DNA from: Jiangella alkaliphila
GTDB taxonomy: Bacteria > Actinomycetota > Actinomycetes > Jiangellales > Jiangellaceae
Assembly (NCBI RefSeq): GCF_900105925.1
Contig: NZ_LT629791.1
Coordinates: 6,790,001-6,854,000 of the forward strand
DNA: 64,000 nucleotides
Direction of reading: 5' to 3'
A program made the position numbers and the translations under genes. Numbering within the stretch: the first letter of the stretch is position 1; each line of letters starts with the position of its first letter. The notes under the pieces are model-generated. The model saw only the letters and a list, made by a program, of their open reading frames with translations. It made no database searches and was not told the origin of the DNA. This document shows positions 24,467 to 33,318 of the stretch, in pieces.

Positions 24467-25755
24467 TCCGGCCCGGTGCCGAGGTCGACGACGACGGTGA
24501 GGCCGCCGCTCGGCGGGCTGTCCAGCCGCACACCGCCGCCGGACTGTTCGGCCGTCCGCCGGACGATGTCCAGCCCCAGGCCGCTCGACCCGGACCCGCT
24601 GACGCCGCGCCGCAGCACGCCTGTGGTCTGGCCGGACGGCAGCCCCTGCCCCTCGTCCGCGACGACCAGCCGGGCGCCGCCGCGGTCGCGCGGCTCCAGC
24701 CGCACCGTGAACCCCGTCCCGTTCGGGGTGTGCGCGAACACGTTGCCGAGCAGCGCGTCGACGCACGCCTCCAGGTCGCCGCGGGCCAGCGCGACCGGCA
24801 GCGGGCCGGGCGCGACGTCCACCGTCAGCTCGCGGTCGGTGTCCTCGGCGAGCACCGCCCAGAACGCGGCCCGCTCGCGGACCACGTCGGCGGCGTCGGC
24901 CGTCACCCCCTCCGGGCCTGTGCCGCGCCGCCGGGCCTGCTGGATGACGTCGGTGACCGCCCGGTCGACGGCGTCGACGCTCGCGACGATGCGCTCGGAC
25001 TGCTCGCCGGCGGGCAGCGCCTCGGCGTCCATCCGCAGGGTCGTCAGCGGGGTGCGGACGCGGTGCGAGAGGTCGGCGATGGTCTCGCGCTCTTCGCGCA
25101 GCAGGTCGGTGATGCGCCCGGCCAGCCCGTTCAGCGCCGTCGCGGTGACGCCCAGCTCGCCCGGCGCGGACGGGTCGGCGCGCGCGTCCAGCTCGCCGCG
25201 GCCGAGCCGGTGCGACACCGCCGCGAGGTCGGTCGCGCCGCGCACCAGCCGCCGGCCGAGGCGGTCCGCGACGACCAGGCCGACCAGCAGCAACGCGACG
25301 CCGAGCCCGGCCAGCGCCAGCCAGGCGCGGGCGACGCCCTGGCGCAGCTCCGCGTCCGGGACGAACGTGCGGATGACGCCGACGCTGGTGCTGTCCGGTC
25401 CGTCGACGGCGAACACGATCTCGCGACCGCCGTCGGCCTCGGCGGACGCGCTGGAGCCGCGTTCGGCCAGCTCGACCAGCGGCGACCGGTCCGCCTCGGC
25501 GCCCAGCCGCTCACCGTCAGGCAGGAACACCGTCACGTCGAACCGGGACGTCGCGTCGACCTGGGCGACGGTGAGCGCCAGCGGGTCCCCCTCCGCCGTC
25601 GCGACCACCGACGTCAGCGCCTGCGCCTCGACGGTGGCCGCCTGCACCGCGCGGTCGGCGGCGACGTCGTTGACCAGCAGCGCCAGCGGCACGAGGAAGG
25701 CCACCAGGACCAGCGTCGTGGTGGCGGCGACGAGGACGAGGAGCCGGCGGCGCAC
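24460..25755 (-). CDS. Sensor histidine kinase
   Basis: The 431-residue protein has transmembrane helices at about 5-28 and 145-163, an outer sensor region of about 110 residues, HAMP (about 164-216), HisKA with the phosphorylated His231 (ADLSHRVRTPLTTL) and HATPase_c (DEGQGLPSGQ, GSGSSGLGLDIV). It phosphorylates the response regulator encoded four bases upstream. With the PepSY gene downstream it makes one sensing unit. The input signal is unknown. Confidence 0.92.
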   Translation of the reverse strand: MRRRLLVLVAATTTLVLVAFLVPLALLVNDVAADRAVQAATVEAQALTSVVATAEGDPLALTVAQVDATSRFDVTVFLPDGERLGAEADRSPLVELAERGSSASAEADGGREIVFAVDGPDSTSVGVIRTFVPDAELRQGVARAWLALAGLGVALLLVGLVVADRLGRRLVRGATDLAAVSHRLGRGELDARADPSAPGELGVTATALNGLAGRITDLLREERETIADLSHRVRTPLTTLRMDAEALPAGEQSERIVASVDAVDRAVTDVIQQARRRGTGPEGVTADAADVVRERAAFWAVLAEDTDRELTVDVAPGPLPVALARGDLEACVDALLGNVFAHTPNGTGFTVRLEPRDRGGARLVVADEGQGLPSGQTTGVLRRGVSGSGSSGLGLDIVRRTAEQSGGGVRLDSPPSGGLTVVVDLGTGPEA

Positions 25756-25759
25756 CTGC

Positions 25760-26443
25760 TCAGTCCTCCGGCGCGGCCAGCCGCACCCCGACGCCGCGGA
25801 CGGCGTGCAGGTAGCGGGGCTCCTGCGCGGTCTCGCCGAGCTTGCGGCGCAGCCAGGACAGGTGCACGTCGACGGTCTTGTCGGCGCCGCCGTAGGGGAG
25901 CTGCCAGACCTCCGTCAGCAGTTCGCGCTTGCTGACCACCTCGCCGGCGCGGGCGGCCAGGTAGTGCAGCAGGTCGAACTCGCGCGGCGTCAGCTCGAGG
26001 CTGGTGTCGTCGAGCGCGGCCTCGCGGGAGCGCGGGTCGACCCGCAGGCCGCCGACGGTGACCGCCTGGTCGCGCTGCTCCTCGCCGCCGCGTCTGAGCA
26101 CGGCCCGGATGCGCGCGTCCAGCTGGGCGACGCCGAACGGCTTCGTCACGTAGTCGTCCGCCCCCGCGTCCAGGACGGCGACGACCTCGCTCTCGTCGTC
26201 CCGCGCCGTGGCGACGATGACCGGGACATCGCTGACGCCGCGGAGCATGCGCAGCATCGCCGTCCCGTCCAGGTCCGGCAGCCCCAGATCCAGCACGACG
26301 ACGTCGGGCCGGTCCCCCACCGCCTGCTCGAGCCCCGCCATCGCCGTCGGCGCCGATCGCACCGCGTGGCCGCGCTCGGTCAGCCCGCGGATCAGCGCGG
26401 ACCTGATCGTCGCATCGTCCTCGACGACGAGTACCTGGGCCAT
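25760..26443 (-). CDS. OmpR-family response regulator
   Basis: The 227-residue protein has a receiver domain (Asp9/Asp10 in VVEDD, phosphoacceptor Asp52 in VLDLGLPD, Lys in DYVTKPF) and an OmpR/PhoB winged helix (LTPREFDLLHYLAARAGEVVSKRELLTEVW, DVHLSWLRRKLGE). I start it at the ATG at 26443, giving MAQVLVVEDD behind AGAGGA; the longer open frame adds 39 non-homologous residues. It probably binds the CTTAG-N7-TTAACC sites found in this region (inference). Confidence 0.93.
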   Translation of the reverse strand: MAQVLVVEDDATIRSALIRGLTERGHAVRSAPTAMAGLEQAVGDRPDVVVLDLGLPDLDGTAMLRMLRGVSDVPVIVATARDDESEVVAVLDAGADDYVTKPFGVAQLDARIRAVLRRGGEEQRDQAVTVGGLRVDPRSREAALDDTSLELTPREFDLLHYLAARAGEVVSKRELLTEVWQLPYGGADKTVDVHLSWLRRKLGETAQEPRYLHAVRGVGVRLAAPED

Positions 26444-26640
26444 GGCAGACAATCCTCTACGTGTCGGGCCTCGCACGACCCGTTCCGCTCTCCATACGCC
26501 TTGCGGTCTCGACCGACGACTCGCGGGAGCCTCCGGCCCCCGGTCATCGCCGGTGTGCAAGGCCCTCCACAGCGACCCTAAGCCACCGGCGGCCGCTCAC
26601 CTGCCGGTTCGCCCCTCCCCGGGGCGTCCGTTGAGGTTGC

Positions 26641-26658
26641 CTTAGCCGTCCCTTAACC
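26641..26658. promoter_or_regulatory. Two-component operator candidate, site 2
   Basis: CTTAGCCGTCCCTTAACC lies about 200 bases upstream of the response regulator and overlaps the last codons of the pyruvyl transferase gene. The whole segment, including the following GGCCGG, closely resembles site 3 at 29674. Confidence 0.5.
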
Positions 26659-27840
26659 CGGCCGGAGGGCAGCGTCCAGGAAGCGACGAGACCGGTCCCG
26701 CTCCTTGCCGAGCACTTCGTCGACCTTGACCCAGTCGATCTCGTCCGCGAGCTTCGCGTCGCTCAGTTCGCTGGACGACGTGATCAGCCGGTCCTCCAGC
26801 CCGAAGAGACCCAGCAGGGACTTGAACCTGGTCAGGCCGCGGTTCCCGTTCGCGTACACGATGAACGGCTTCCGGAAGAGGATCGCGAAGACGCTGCCAT
26901 GGAACGAGTCGGTCACCACGAAGCTCGCGTCCCGGAACGCGGCCAGCCACGTCTCGATGGGGGGCACCACGATCGAGTCCCACGTCGCCGCGCCGGGCCC
27001 GGTCCGGTCGAGGCCGATGCGGACGGCGTAGTTCAGCCGCTCGGAGACCCGGCCGATCTCGAGGCCGGCGACCTCCGCGCCGACGAAGGCCGCCACCTTG
27101 CCGACGACCCGGTCCTTGTCCTCGTTGGCGTCGAGAACGTAGGTGAAGACCCGGCCCCCGCCGGAGGGCGCGTCGTCCGCCATGACGTCGGCGTAGTCGG
27201 ACGGATCGAGCAGCATCGTCGGGTCGAGCACCTGCTCAGCGATCACCCCCAGCCGGTCGCGGCACAGCGCGACCCCGCTCTGCTCTCTGACCGACACGGC
27301 GTCGAATCGCTGAAGCAGCTCGGAGCACCGCCGGGTCTGGCTCTCGGACAACTCCCACTCGTCGACGCCGAAGGACGCCGCATAGGACAACCTCGTCACG
27401 TCCCAGTTCTCCGCGAACGAGAAGAAGACGTTGTCGAACGACTGGGACGTCACGATCTCGTAGGCCGGGCGCCAGATCTGGTCGCTGCCGACCACCAGCG
27501 CGTCGAACCCGTCCCGCCCCGAAGGGTCCAGGTCGGCCAGCGCGACGCTCTGCTCGAGGTGGTCGTCGACGAACCGCCGGGTGTTCTCGCGCGTGCGACG
27601 CACCAGGTCGTCGCGCTCCCGGAGGCCGCGCCACGAGAGCTTCTTCCTGAGCAGGTAGGCCGCGCGCAGTCCGTCGACGTAGCCCATCGGCTTCTTCGTG
27701 GCCGGGAATCTCGGCCAGCCGTCCCGGTCGATGAACCAGACATCGTGACCCTGTCGTTCCAACACCCTCTTCAGCGCGAATGCCTGAACGATGCCGCCAT
27801 AGTTGACGTTCAACGGAAGGGTGATGATCCCGACCTTCAT
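26653..27840 (-). CDS. Polysaccharide pyruvyl transferase-family protein
   Basis: The 395-residue protein has the family's start (VGIITLPLNVNYGGIVQAFALKRVL, broken as MKVGIITLP then NYGGIVQA), VVGSDQIWRP near residues 110-120, SYAASFG, SVREQSG and the C-terminal VTDSFHGSVFAILFRKPFI. Such enzymes add pyruvate ketals or act in similar transfer steps on surface glycans. No other glycan genes are near. Its base composition is lower in GC than its neighbours, which suggests transfer. The ATG at 27840 follows AAGGGGAG. Confidence 0.9.
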   Translation of the reverse strand: MKVGIITLPLNVNYGGIVQAFALKRVLERQGHDVWFIDRDGWPRFPATKKPMGYVDGLRAAYLLRKKLSWRGLRERDDLVRRTRENTRRFVDDHLEQSVALADLDPSGRDGFDALVVGSDQIWRPAYEIVTSQSFDNVFFSFAENWDVTRLSYAASFGVDEWELSESQTRRCSELLQRFDAVSVREQSGVALCRDRLGVIAEQVLDPTMLLDPSDYADVMADDAPSGGGRVFTYVLDANEDKDRVVGKVAAFVGAEVAGLEIGRVSERLNYAVRIGLDRTGPGAATWDSIVVPPIETWLAAFRDASFVVTDSFHGSVFAILFRKPFIVYANGNRGLTRFKSLLGLFGLEDRLITSSSELSDAKLADEIDWVKVDEVLGKERDRSRRFLDAALRPG

Positions 27841-27940
27841 GTCGCTCCCCTTCGATTCCACCGAACCGATGACCGTGTCAAGCTAGCCGGAGACGAGCCG
27901 AGTGACGAGACGGCGTGTTCTGCCGCCATCTATCACCAAG

Positions 27941-27956
27941 CGAAATAGTCGTTTCG
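27941..27956. promoter_or_regulatory. Inverted repeat upstream of the pyruvyl transferase gene
   Basis: CGAAATAGTCGTTTCG has perfect five-base arms around six bases, 100 bases before the gene start. It may be an operator. Its polarity is opposite to the catabolic-regulon repeats, so it is not counted with them. Confidence 0.35.
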
Positions 27957-28008
27957 TGAATTGAATCTACCGCAGGCGCCGGATGGGAAGACCACTGCCT
28001 CGCCTTAG

Positions 28009-29673
28009 CCTCGATCCACCGACCAGCTTGGTGACGTCGTCTGGTTTCAGGCGAGGTGGTTGTGATCACGTTGGGTGTGAGTGAGTTGCCGGTCTGCCCG
28101 GCTTTCCACTGGGGTTCCTTCTCGTGCCGGCGGGGGCTGGTGGTCAGGTGTGTGTCGTGGCGGGCCGGGGGAAGAGGGCGTTGTAGAGCGTGGACCACGC
28201 GGTCTGCCAGGGCCAGTTGGTCGGCAGGTGCAGGGTCAGACGCCGGGCGGAGGTGGCGATCCGGGCGGGGACGGTGATGAGTTTGCGGCGGATCGTCGCG
28301 GTGGTCGCCCTGGTCAGAGTGGGGGTCTTGGTCAGGGTCGCGGCGGCGCGGGTGAGGTTGAACGCCATGACCGCGCAGACGAGCCAGGCCGCGTTGGCGT
28401 TGAACACCCCGGAGGGCAGGTGGGCCAGCGCGGAGGCCTTGAGGTCGGCGTGGACGTTCTCGATGACCGCGTGGGCCCGGTGGGTCTGGTCCGCGGCGAC
28501 GGTGTCCATCTCGGTGGTGTCGGTGGTGGTGAAGAAGGCGTGGAAGCGCCAGGAATCGAACAACGTGTCCTGGCCTTCGCTGTTGCGGGGGTTGAGATCG
28601 GGGATACGGCGGACCACGAGCCGGCCGGGGATCTGGTCGGTCTTGTTCTTGGAGGTGAACGCGGTGAAGGGAACCTCGGCGACCTCGGCACGAGAGTTCC
28701 ATGTTCTGGTGGTCTCGTCGTAGACGGCGTCGGTGTATTTGATCGTGGTCCAGGCGGTCTCGGCGATGCCGGCGATGGCGCGTTTGACCGCCGGGTCCAT
28801 CCGCACGGTGATCGAGACGTTCGCGCCGGCCTTCAACGCTGCGGTGACCAGGGCGTGGGAGTAGAACGCCGAGTCCGCCCGGACCAGCACGTCTCGGCCG
28901 GCCAGGTGGGTGCGGCGGATCAGGGCGAGGGCGTCGGTGGCCAGACGCGTCGCCCCGCGTGGGGACCCGGCCGAGCCGTTGCGCAGGCGCTGGGCGGCGA
29001 TCACCGGCGCGAAGGTCTGGCTGGAAACGGTGGCCAGCACGGCGTTCAGGCCCCGCACCCCGGAGTACCCGAACCCCGCGCCCTGCTTCTGATAGCCGTG
29101 TACCTCCACGATGGTGTCGTCGATGTCGACCATCACCGTCGCGGTGTCTGCGGTCTCGCCCAGCAGGGCCGTGCGCTGGGTCAGGTTGATCAGAAACCGA
29201 GAGGCGATCGCGTCGGCTTGGCGGACATGGCCGAAGGTGAAGGCGCGCAGGAACGAGCCAAGTGTGGAGGGGGCGTAGATGCCGGCGAAGACCTTCCCCA
29301 TCGCGCCGTGGCGTAGCAGGGCCATGTCGTCGATGCTGTCCGCGCCGGCGGTCATGCCGGCGACCAGGCCCGACAGCTTCAGCCCGGCGTTGGCGCCCTT
29401 GTCCGTCGGCACGCTCAGGTGCTCATCGCCCAGCTCGCGCAGCCGTGCCTCGCCGGCCAGGGCCATCGCCGGGACCAGGCCCGCCGACGACACGAGGTTG
29501 GGCTCATCGAAGGCCGCCGAGACGACCGGTCGGGTGTGAGAGAGTTGCATCTACGAGATGCCCTTCTTGAGCTGGCGATACGTGCCTTAGACAAGTCGTA
29601 TCCTCCCAGCTCAGAAGCGCATTCTCACGCTCCCACGCCCTACCACGACACTCCACCTGTCGGTGGATCGAGG
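28009..29673 (-). mobile_element. IS1380-family insertion sequence
   Basis: The element is 1665 bp with terminal inverted repeats starting CCTCGATCCACCGAC at both ends read inward. It is flanked by a five-base direct repeat CTTAG (28004-28008 and 29674-29678), matching the 4-5 bp target duplications of IS1380. The target bases are the left half of operator-like site 3. Confidence 0.93.
28144..29550 (-). CDS. IS1380-family transposase
   Basis: The 468-residue DDE transposase is intact. The likely acidic residues lie in VMVDIDDTIVEVHG, VLVRADSAFYS and the late HAVIENVHADLKASAL segment. The N-terminal LSHTRPVVSAAFDEPNLVSSAGLVP and the central KQGAGFGYSGVRGLNAVLA are typical of actinobacterial IS1380 members. 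It fills most of the element and is probably functional. Confidence 0.93.
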   Translation of the reverse strand: MQLSHTRPVVSAAFDEPNLVSSAGLVPAMALAGEARLRELGDEHLSVPTDKGANAGLKLSGLVAGMTAGADSIDDMALLRHGAMGKVFAGIYAPSTLGSFLRAFTFGHVRQADAIASRFLINLTQRTALLGETADTATVMVDIDDTIVEVHGYQKQGAGFGYSGVRGLNAVLATVSSQTFAPVIAAQRLRNGSAGSPRGATRLATDALALIRRTHLAGRDVLVRADSAFYSHALVTAALKAGANVSITVRMDPAVKRAIAGIAETAWTTIKYTDAVYDETTRTWNSRAEVAEVPFTAFTSKNKTDQIPGRLVVRRIPDLNPRNSEGQDTLFDSWRFHAFFTTTDTTEMDTVAADQTHRAHAVIENVHADLKASALAHLPSGVFNANAAWLVCAVMAFNLTRAAATLTKTPTLTRATTATIRRKLITVPARIATSARRLTLHLPTNWPWQTAWSTLYNALFPRPATTHT

Positions 29674-29691
29674 CTTAGGGATCCCTTAACC
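29674..29691. promoter_or_regulatory. Two-component operator candidate, site 3, next to IS1380
   Basis: CTTAGGGATCCCTTAACC has the same spacing as sites 1 and 2 and lies 23 bases before the secreted-protein gene. The CTTAG half is the target duplication of IS1380, so a second half-site copy remains on the far side at 28004-28008. Confidence 0.5.
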
Positions 29692-29713
29692 GGCCGGCAG
29701 GCATAGTGGGGAG

Positions 29714-30265
29714 GTGGTCAGGACACGGACGGTGCGCATCGGGACCGGTGTGCTGCTGTGGCTCGCCGCCGCGGCCGCCGCGACGGCGGTCGGCATGGCG
29801 GCAGTCGGCATGATCGGCAGCGACATCTTCGGGTCGTCCCAGGAGCCGCTCACCCAGGCCGAGGTCGAGCAACGGCTCGCGACCCCCGACCCGACCGGCG
29901 ACCCGGCCGGTGTGCCGTCGGGGTCTCCGTCACCGTCCCCGTCGGGCTCGGAGACCCCGGCCCCCACGCCGACGGACCCGCCGTCCGATGAGCCCGAGGT
30001 GGAGCCGACCACCCCCGCGGTCTCCGCACCGGTCAGCATCCCCGCCGACGGTGCCGGCACCGTCATCGCCCGGTGCAACGCCGACGGCACGGTGACCGTC
30101 GTCAGCGCCATTGCGAACCAGGGCTTCGAGGTCGACAGCGACGACGACGAGCGCGACGACCACCCCCAGATCAAGTTCGAGGGCGACGACGTCGAGGTCG
30201 AGGTCCGCCTCCGCTGCATCGACGGCGTCGTCACACCCGAGATCGAGCAGAAGACCGACGACTGA
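29714..30265 (+). CDS. Membrane-anchored or secreted acidic protein, unknown
   Basis: The 183-residue protein has a hydrophobic N-terminal helix (about residues 9-36, VLLWLAAAAAATAVGMAAVG), a Pro/Ser/Thr/Glu-rich linker (about 55-105), and a small C-terminal domain (about 108-183) with two cysteines (IARCNADGT, LRCIDGV) that could form a disulfide, ending in an acidic stretch. I recognise no family. The GTG start follows GGGGAGG. The operator-like site 3 suggests it belongs with the PepSY two-component system, from which it is now separated by the pyruvyl transferase gene and IS1380. Confidence 0.75.
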   Translation: MVRTRTVRIGTGVLLWLAAAAAATAVGMAAVGMIGSDIFGSSQEPLTQAEVEQRLATPDPTGDPAGVPSGSPSPSPSGSETPAPTPTDPPSDEPEVEPTTPAVSAPVSIPADGAGTVIARCNADGTVTVVSAIANQGFEVDSDDDERDDHPQIKFEGDDVEVEVRLRCIDGVVTPEIEQKTDD

Positions 30266-31013
30266 CCCGCGCCCCATGATCATCAACCTTTCGTGCTGCT
30301 ATCACGCAATGCCGTTAAGTTAGGGCGGTTTTGCTGGCCCGGCGAACTTTGATCTTGTGGGTGGCGTGGCTGGGTGGGCGGGTCTGGTCTCGTCGTTTGG
30401 CTTTGAAGGTGTTCCGGGGTGGTTTCTTGACGCGCTGCGTGACGCGGGCTCGTCGTGGCGGGTTGAGGTCGCTGCTGATGGCGGCGATGGCCAGGACGCG
30501 CGTGTTCTGGTCGAGTCGGCCGGCGGTGATGGTGTCTCGGGTGACGCGGATGGTGATGGTGAAGGAGATCCGGCGCGGGTCCACGCCGACGGTGTCCGCG
30601 GCGTCGGTTCTCAGGGTGCAGAGGGCTTGGTAGGTGACGAGCAGGGCGTAGATCTCCTGATCGACGAGGTCGGGTGACTTCGAGCGCAGGATGAACCCGG
30701 CGCCACGCAGTCGGGTCTTGAGTTCCTGGTAGCTGTTCTCCGATTCCCACCGCTGGTGGTAGGCCTCGGCGACGGCTCGGGCGGGCGCCTCGGCCGGGTC
30801 GAGCAGGGTGGTGACGAGCCTGATATCGCTGATGGTGACGGTATCGCCGACGTGGGTGGTGACTCGGTAGTCGACGATACGCACCGGGTGCCCGGGCATC
30901 GGAGGCTCCGGCCAGCCCCGCCGGGCGGCGGTGCGCCAGCGCTTCTTGTAGCGTTGCGCGGTGATCACTGACAGGTAGGAGCCGTCGTCGAGGATCTTCA
31001 TGGCGGGGAAGTC

Positions 31014-32433
31014 GGCCTGTCAAGTTTTTCGTGTAAGACAGGGCAAACCTTTACCTTGATGTGACTTTTCTAGGTGAGTCTTCCGGGGAATTCCACGACC
31101 AGGAAGTTGAGTGCTTTCTTCCATCCATGGGTTCCGGTGCCTGATGCTCCTCCTCGTTTCCGGCTGATGTTACGGATCCCGAGAAAGAGCAGCTTCATGG
31201 CGGCGTCATCGTCGGGGAAGTGGCCGCGGGTCTTGGTGATCTTCCGCAGCTGGTAGTTGATTGATTCGATCAGGTTCGTCGTGTAGACGATTCGGCGTAG
31301 CTCGGCCGGGTAATCCAGGAACGGGATGAACTCGTTCCACGCATTCTTCCACACCTCGATCGCGCCGGGATACTGCTGCCCGAAGTTCTGCTCGAATTCT
31401 TTCAACGCGATCTCGGCCGCGGCGACGCCGGGAGCGGTGTAGATGTGACGCATCGCCGTGGCGACCTTTTTCCGGTCGCCGTAGGAGATGAATCGCATCG
31501 TGTTGCGGATGACGTGCACGACACAGGTTTGCACGGTGACCTTGTCGAACACGCTGCGCGCGGCGTCAGGCAGCCCGGTGAGCCCGTCGCAGCACAGGAT
31601 GAGGACGTCGCGCAGGCCCCGGTTGCGCAGCTGCGTGAGCACGTGCGCCCAGAACTTCGCGCCCTCCTCCGCGGCGATCCAGATCCCCAGCACGTCCTTC
31701 AACCCGTCGACGTCGACGCCCACGACCAGGTGTGCGGACTTCAGCGTGACCGAGCCGCGGTCGCGGACCCGGATCCGGATGGCGTCGACGTAGACGATCG
31801 GGTAGACCTCGTCGACCGGCCGGTTCTGCCACAGTGTGATCTCGTCCACGACCACGTCGGTGATCTTGGAGATCAGCGCCGGCGACGTGTTGATGTCGTA
31901 GATCTCCTTCAGGTGCGCCTCGATCTCCCGGGTCGATAGCCCGCGCGCATACAACGACAGAATGATGTCCTCGATCGCGCCGACACGCCGGGAGTGTTTC
32001 GGCACGATCTGCGGGGCGAATGTCGAATTCCGGTCTCGTGGCACGGTCACGTTCACCGGGCCGGCCGTCGTCGCGACCGTTTTGGCCGAACGCCCATTCC
32101 GGGAGTTCCCCGATCCGCGCCCAGCCGGATCACCGGGCTCATAACCGAGATGATCGGTCATCTCGGTCTCCAACGCCCGCTCCAGAACTCTCGACGTCAA
32201 CCGATTCAACAACCCATGAACACCATCAACCGGTGTCCCGGACGACTCGGCATCCGCCAACAGATTATCAATCGCCTCATCCGGCAACACCGCCGCCAAC
32301 CGACGAGCTGCCTCATCCGAGGAATCGACAACCTTCTCCTGCTCCGACACAAAGAATCCTCTCGCGGCCACGACGCAAACACGCCCGGACCAATCCTGGC
32401 CCACCCGGCCTTACACGAAAGATTCAACACGCC
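31014..32433 (-). mobile_element. IS256-family insertion sequence, nested in IS4
   Basis: The element is 1420 bp. Its ends read inward as GGCCTGTCAAGTTTTTCGTG and GGGCGTGTTGAATCTTTCGT and share TTTCGTGTAAG. A nine-base direct repeat GGGGAAGTC flanks it (31005-31013 and 32434-32442), as usual for IS256. It inserted after the IS4 element and inactivated it. Confidence 0.93.
31070..32350 (-). CDS. IS256-family (mutator-type) transposase
   Basis: The 426-residue transposase starts at a GTG giving VSEQEKVVDSSDEAA; an upstream ATG adds 18 residues without family features. The catalytic acids lie in IVYVDAIRIRV, ILCCDGLTGLPDA and NLIESINYQLRK. The motif HVIRNTMRFISYGDRKK between them is typical. 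The gene is intact, so it may still move and could supply transposase to related copies. Confidence 0.93.
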   Translation of the reverse strand: MSEQEKVVDSSDEAARRLAAVLPDEAIDNLLADAESSGTPVDGVHGLLNRLTSRVLERALETEMTDHLGYEPGDPAGRGSGNSRNGRSAKTVATTAGPVNVTVPRDRNSTFAPQIVPKHSRRVGAIEDIILSLYARGLSTREIEAHLKEIYDINTSPALISKITDVVVDEITLWQNRPVDEVYPIVYVDAIRIRVRDRGSVTLKSAHLVVGVDVDGLKDVLGIWIAAEEGAKFWAHVLTQLRNRGLRDVLILCCDGLTGLPDAARSVFDKVTVQTCVVHVIRNTMRFISYGDRKKVATAMRHIYTAPGVAAAEIALKEFEQNFGQQYPGAIEVWKNAWNEFIPFLDYPAELRRIVYTTNLIESINYQLRKITKTRGHFPDDDAAMKLLFLGIRNISRKRGGASGTGTHGWKKALNFLVVEFPGRLT

Positions 32434-33318
32434 CGGGGAAGTCGGCGTTGCCCTTGATCCGCCAGATCAGGTCCGCGCCGGTGCTGGTGGCGATCTGGGC
32501 GAACAACCGGTGACCGAAGTTGCGGTCGGCGAGCACCAGCATCCCCGGACGCATCGCACCGATCAGCCGCTGGGTCAGTTCCTGCTCGCTGTGCCGGCAC
32601 GCGTCGAACACCGCGTCGATGATCGCGTGGGTGGCGCATTCGATCAGCGCGACCAGCCGCACCTGTGCGAACCCCGAGGGCGTGCCGATGTGGCCGAACG
32701 CGGCCACGTTGGCCGCGGTGTCGGCCAGGTCCAGGGCGGTGCCGTCGAAGGCGACCAGCCGCCGCCCGAACAGCCACGCTCCCGCCGCGTCGGGCGCCGC
32801 GCGTGGGCCTCGGACCCGGTCGAACAGCAGCCGCAGCGGCGTGACGCCCAGGCGTTTGCGGGCCTGGCACAGCGCCGACGCGCTCGGCACGACCAGCCCC
32901 CGCAGGTACCCGAACGTGCTGGTCAGCCAGCACATCACCATGCGGTATCCCGGCGGGGAATGCGAGTCGGCGCCGCAGAACACGCATAACCCGAGCACGA
33001 AGACCATCACCGTCCGGGCCGGCAACAGCCGCCGCCGCTGCTCGCGCACACCGGCCTGCTCGATCACCTCGTCCAGCAGCTCCGGACAAAGATCACTTTC
33101 CAGTGCGCCCAGACTCACCTCGCCCGATCGCCACGTGGCAGACTCAGAACTCACAGGGCCCTCCGGCAGACGATGATCTTCGACAATCACCGTTCTAACG
33201 GAGGGCCCTGCCCACGAACCCCACCGACACGCCGCTGACCAGCACAAACCGCCCTAACTTAACGGCATTGTGCTATCACGACGCAAAAGGTTGATGATCA
33301 TGGGGTGTACGCACGCGT

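Larger units (their letters stand above)
30315..33154 (-). pseudogene. IS4-family transposase, disrupted by IS256
   Basis: The N-terminal part (33154 down to 32434) has LVAFDGTALDLAD and LADRNFGHRLF with the first two catalytic aspartates. The C-terminal part (31013 down to 30315) has the family signature YHQRWESENSYQELK, that is Y-x2-R-x3-E-x6-K. Removing IS256 and one nine-base duplication joins them in frame as NADFPAMKIL. The start is taken as a GTG behind GGAGGG. The broken gene cannot make a whole transposase. Confidence 0.9.
30307..33270 (-). mobile_element. IS4-family insertion sequence interrupted by IS256
   Basis: The ends share a 25-base identical inverted repeat starting CAATGCCGTTAAGTTAGG. 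A ten-base direct repeat TGCTATCACG flanks it (30297-30306 and 33271-33280). Taking out IS256 and its duplication leaves about 1535 bp, the usual size for the family. It carries one transposase gene on the minus strand, now broken. Confidence 0.92.
30272..33305. terminator. Terminator hairpin split by an IS4-family element
   Basis: The two 20-base arms at 30272-30291 and 33286-33305 are perfectly complementary. Without the insertion they would form a hairpin between the secreted-protein gene and lpd, which converge on it. The insertion lies in the loop. Confidence 0.7.

Noticed and set aside
30331..30677. Plus-strand frames across the IS4 transposase C-terminal part
   Set aside because: The minus strand carries the YREK signature, so these are shadows.
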